64,000 nucleotides of DNA from Chionis minor. Lineage: Eukaryota > Chordata > Aves > Charadriiformes > Chionididae. Shown here in pieces: positions 61,201-64,000 of this stretch. Both the position numbers and the translations under genes were made by a program. The notes under the pieces are model-generated. The model ran no database searches. It had not been told where the DNA came from and was given only the letters and a program-made list of their open reading frames with translations. How positions within the stretch are numbered: the first letter of the stretch is position 1; each line of letters opens with the position of its first letter. The stretch lies in NCBI GenBank assembly GCA_013398295.1, contig VZSF01000007.1:62805-126804 (forward strand). Reading direction: 5' to 3'.

Positions 61201-63679
61201 GGCTTTTCCAATAAAAATGGTGAATTTTTATTGTGATCATTATCTCAGCCAACCTGAAAAATAATGTCATTAAATTTTGTGGCATGGCCTGCAGTCATCT
61301 TGTGTCTTGAACTGATTATTTTTATTACATTGAGCAGTATGTTAGTTATAGGCAAAGCTAAAATCGTCATATAGAGGGATATAAAGGTCAAAAGAGGAAA
61401 GCTGCCTTTCACAATAGATTTTCTGCATGGCTTTGGCAACAAGTCTGCCAACTGCTCCCAAGATATCGGATCAGTTAGAGAGCAATGTAAGCTTTATGTT
61501 CACTGGGTTTATGTGAAATAACTTTCATAAACAAATTTCAACTCCAAAAATAACAATTGTATTTTGGTTTTAATTAAATATGTGATTAAAGAAATAGTAA
61601 TACAAAAAATTAAAAAGCATATTTTACCTAAGTCAGATCCATTCTACATAGCAATAATTGGAACCAGACTGGTTTTAAGATTTCCTACTTTAAAAAAAAA
61701 TTTCAACAATTATTTTTTAATCAATACTTAACATAATGCCTCCCTTACAAAAGTAATAAGTGTTCATCTTTTTGTGGTGGTATGAAAAGCTTAGCAATAT
61801 CTGACAAATTCCATTATTGCTTCTGAATGATTTACTAATATTAGTTCCCCCTGTGTGTAGGAGTTTATGAATAACCAAGTTGATGGAGAGCTAAAATACA
61901 ATATGGAATAAAATCATATAATGGAAGCCTAGTGCACCAATCAAATGAATGAGAATGACGATAATAAAGAGAGATATTTAAAAATATCCCCACCTACTCA
62001 GAAAAAATTAACCCAAGGAAGTATTTCACAAGCTTTACTTATGGTGGAAAGGACACAGTTACCTAAACATTGTTTTTCAGGGTTTTTTCAGGTGCTGTGG
62101 ATGCTTTGACTTGGCCTCCAGCTGTTTCTTTAAAGAGACACAGAGCTCCTGCAGACTGTGCTGTGTCTGCAAGCCCTGTGGTGGCTATCCCAAGCGTGTC
62201 TCAAAAGTCAGCAGGATCTTACCTGTGGGCAGCTGGAGTGAGGCCCTTTTATCTAACAGGCTGAGCTGAATGTCTGCCTAATTTTATTAAATGTATTGTC
62301 TACATCTCTGCAGACTGTAAGCAGAGCTAAGATTGTTACTGCCCTGGCATATAAAATAAATTTAGACAGTTTACATTTGAGCTGAATTCTGCTGTGTGTT
62401 GTTTGTCATGTGCTGTAGGTAGTGTAAGAGGCAGGAGTGTAAGCGAAGGTGTCAATACCATCAAGGATACACTAGATATACACATCTAGCTACAATAGAA
62501 GCTATGGGAGACCTGTGCTCTTCTGGAGCAGCCTGGTAGGTACGTTGGCGTGTCACTGAGGGGGTGACACTAAGGGACCATGTTCAGGAATCTGAATCTT
62601 TCCTGCAGACTTCACAGTGTTCATCTCAAAGACAATCTTTGATTTTCTGTGTATTCCATGCTCAACACAATGGTACCGAGGTATTGAGTAGTTCACTGGT
62701 TCCCTTAGATGCTGTTGTTGTACAAGCATATATTAAATATCCATTTTTCTATTTAAGAATGGGACAGATTTTCTTAATCTCATGAAGCTAGGTAAGCAAT
62801 ACCCAAGCATTTTAAAATTTCATTGTTGTTTTTAAATGCAGGAGTATTGGCAGGAAAAACAAATTATATGTATAAAAAATTGTCCTAGGCCCTTCTAGAA
62901 AACTTTTCAGCTATTGGAGTTCCTTGTGAGAGATATGTCACATCTGTAGACCAAGAGGTGCCATCTGTATTCACTAACAGCCTGGGGGAAAAAAAAAGGG
63001 AAACTTGTAGTCCTTAAATATAGTACACTGTAGTACCTAACACAGTATATCAACCAGTAAATTCATTCTGCAAAGGACAAATTGTATAATTTGTTTGATC
63101 TGAATCTACCAAGTGATGGCAACTTGGATCATCTACTTGAGTTATATGGTTTACAAGACTATTAAGCTCCAAGTACAATCACTGTTTGTTTGATATACCT
63201 TTTGGGTTGCCAAGGAAAAAATGTTTTTAGCAGGAGAAAAAGCACAAAGCTTTTCCAATCATATATATTTCAGGGAGACAAATTAATTTTTTTCAGATCT
63301 CTATACATACCAGGAGAAAGTGGAAAAGAGGGACAGGGTCAACTGAGGAAGAACAGTTTAGGGACCACCTAGAAAAGCTGTTTGTGTTGAAATCCATGGG
63401 GCTGTAGGGGATTCCCCAAGGGTGCCGAAAGCACTGGCTGACATGATTGCGAAGCCTCTGAATATAATCTGTGCAAAATCATTGAGACTGAGTGAAGCCC
63501 CTAGAGGACTGTGAAATGGACAAGGGAAGATTAAACTTGAGTAGTGTTTTGACAAGCCCCACCCACTACCACTGTATTCATATTTGGAAGCTGAGGAAGT
63601 GGCTGGATTGACAGATAGATGGGTTTAAAATTTTATAAACAGATGGACTCAAAGGATATTAATCTATCACTTGACATGT
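58264..63679. other. Unrecognised A+T-rich sequence
   Basis: No gene or transposon recognised over 5.4 kb. It holds a short tandem repeat at 59222-59263. Open frames such as 59830-60024, 62070-62264 and 62564-62785 have no motif. Confidence 0.5.
59222..59263 (+). repeat. Short tandem repeat of CTAAGGTA units
   Basis: TACTAAGG, TACCTAAGG, TATACTAAGG and TATGTTAAGG give four imperfect copies of a 9-10 bp unit. Confidence 0.75.
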
Positions 63680-64000
63680 CTTTGGAAGTTGCTGTCAAGA
63701 GGAGCATCCCAATGGTCTGTACTGGGGCTGATGTTCAATAGCTTCATAAATGACCTGGATGATGAGAGAGAATATCTCTCAGGAGGTTACAGAGGGTGGC
63801 TGGCACACCAGAGAGTAGAGCTTCAATTCAGTGGTTCCTTGAGAAATTTGAAGAGTGGGCTATAAAATTCAAGAGGAAGAAGTATAAAGTTTTTCACCTG
63901 TGGAAGACTAACTGCACCCACTAGGGACTAACTGGATGGGTAGCACGCTGCTGAAAAGCACCTGGAGGTTACAATGAAGCTCAGCATGAGCCAACAGTGT
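63680..64000 (+). mobile_element. Decayed CR1 LINE, continues past the window edge
   Basis: GASQWSVLG and FNSFINDLDDERE match the CR1 blocks GVPQGSVLG and FNIFINDLDE on the plus strand. Further blocks follow at nucleotide level (GTGGCTGGCACACCAGAGAG, CACCTGTGGAAGACTAACTG) in shifted frames, and the last 21 bases translate to LSMSQQC, a conserved CR1 stretch. The segment that should encode the FADD box is missing between about 63783 and 63795, so this copy has lost its catalytic centre. The 5' end is truncated near 63680; the 3' part lies beyond 64000. Confidence 0.88.

Noticed and set aside
1..64000. CRISPR arrays, operons or prokaryote-style ribosome binding sites
   Set aside because: No regularly spaced direct repeats or gene clusters exist; the sequence is vertebrate nuclear DNA.

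Overview
The window looks like nuclear DNA from a bird. At least eleven pieces of CR1-type LINE retrotransposons lie in it, several ending in the short ATTCTATGA-like 3' tail characteristic of avian CR1. There is also one LTR with the TGTCCTGGTTT start common in bird endogenous retroviruses, a second LTR-like block, and a few worn tRNA-derived SINE pieces. The background is A+T-rich and closely spaced stop codons fill all six frames. I found no intact host protein-coding gene, rRNA, functional tRNA or CRISPR array, and no operon-like layout. The best reading is an intergenic desert or part of a very long intron.

Layout. 1-3019 is unrecognised sequence. 3020-3388 is a plus-strand CR1 3' end. 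3389-11439 has no recognised element beyond short T/G-rich runs, an A20 run and hairpins. 11440-12690 is an old minus-strand LINE with two decayed halves of a reverse transcriptase. 12691-22919 holds a tRNA-SINE piece (16620-16695), a 66-bp CR1 tail (17436-17501), a 24-bp perfect palindrome and two isolated CpG-rich patches (19735-19900 and 21280-21425). 22920-23890 is another old minus-strand LINE, split by a plus-strand CR1 tail. 29520-29710 is a minus-strand CR1 end, 30729-31152 a probable minus-strand solo LTR, and 31597-31680 a tRNA-SINE head. 32478-32890 is an old minus-strand CR1, 34251-34440 a MIR/CORE-like SINE, and 36343-36942 a frameshifted plus-strand CR1. 46024-46168 is a CR1 tail.

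The two most coding-like stretches lie in the right-hand third. 51599-52700 is a minus-strand CR1 whose reverse transcriptase frame stays open across the whole retained C-terminal part, with the FADD box intact. 57499-58260 is a minus-strand frame of 254 codons interrupted by one TGA; I could not identify it. Between them, 55492-56215 is a solo LTR of endogenous-retrovirus type. The right edge (63680-64000) enters another decayed CR1.

Nothing here forms a working gene set. The shared theme is retrotransposition: CR1 supplied most fragments, and the SINE pieces are non-autonomous elements that depend on LINE enzymes. All calls rest on reading the sequence by eye against remembered family features, so family names below the level of CR1, LTR or SINE are not assigned.
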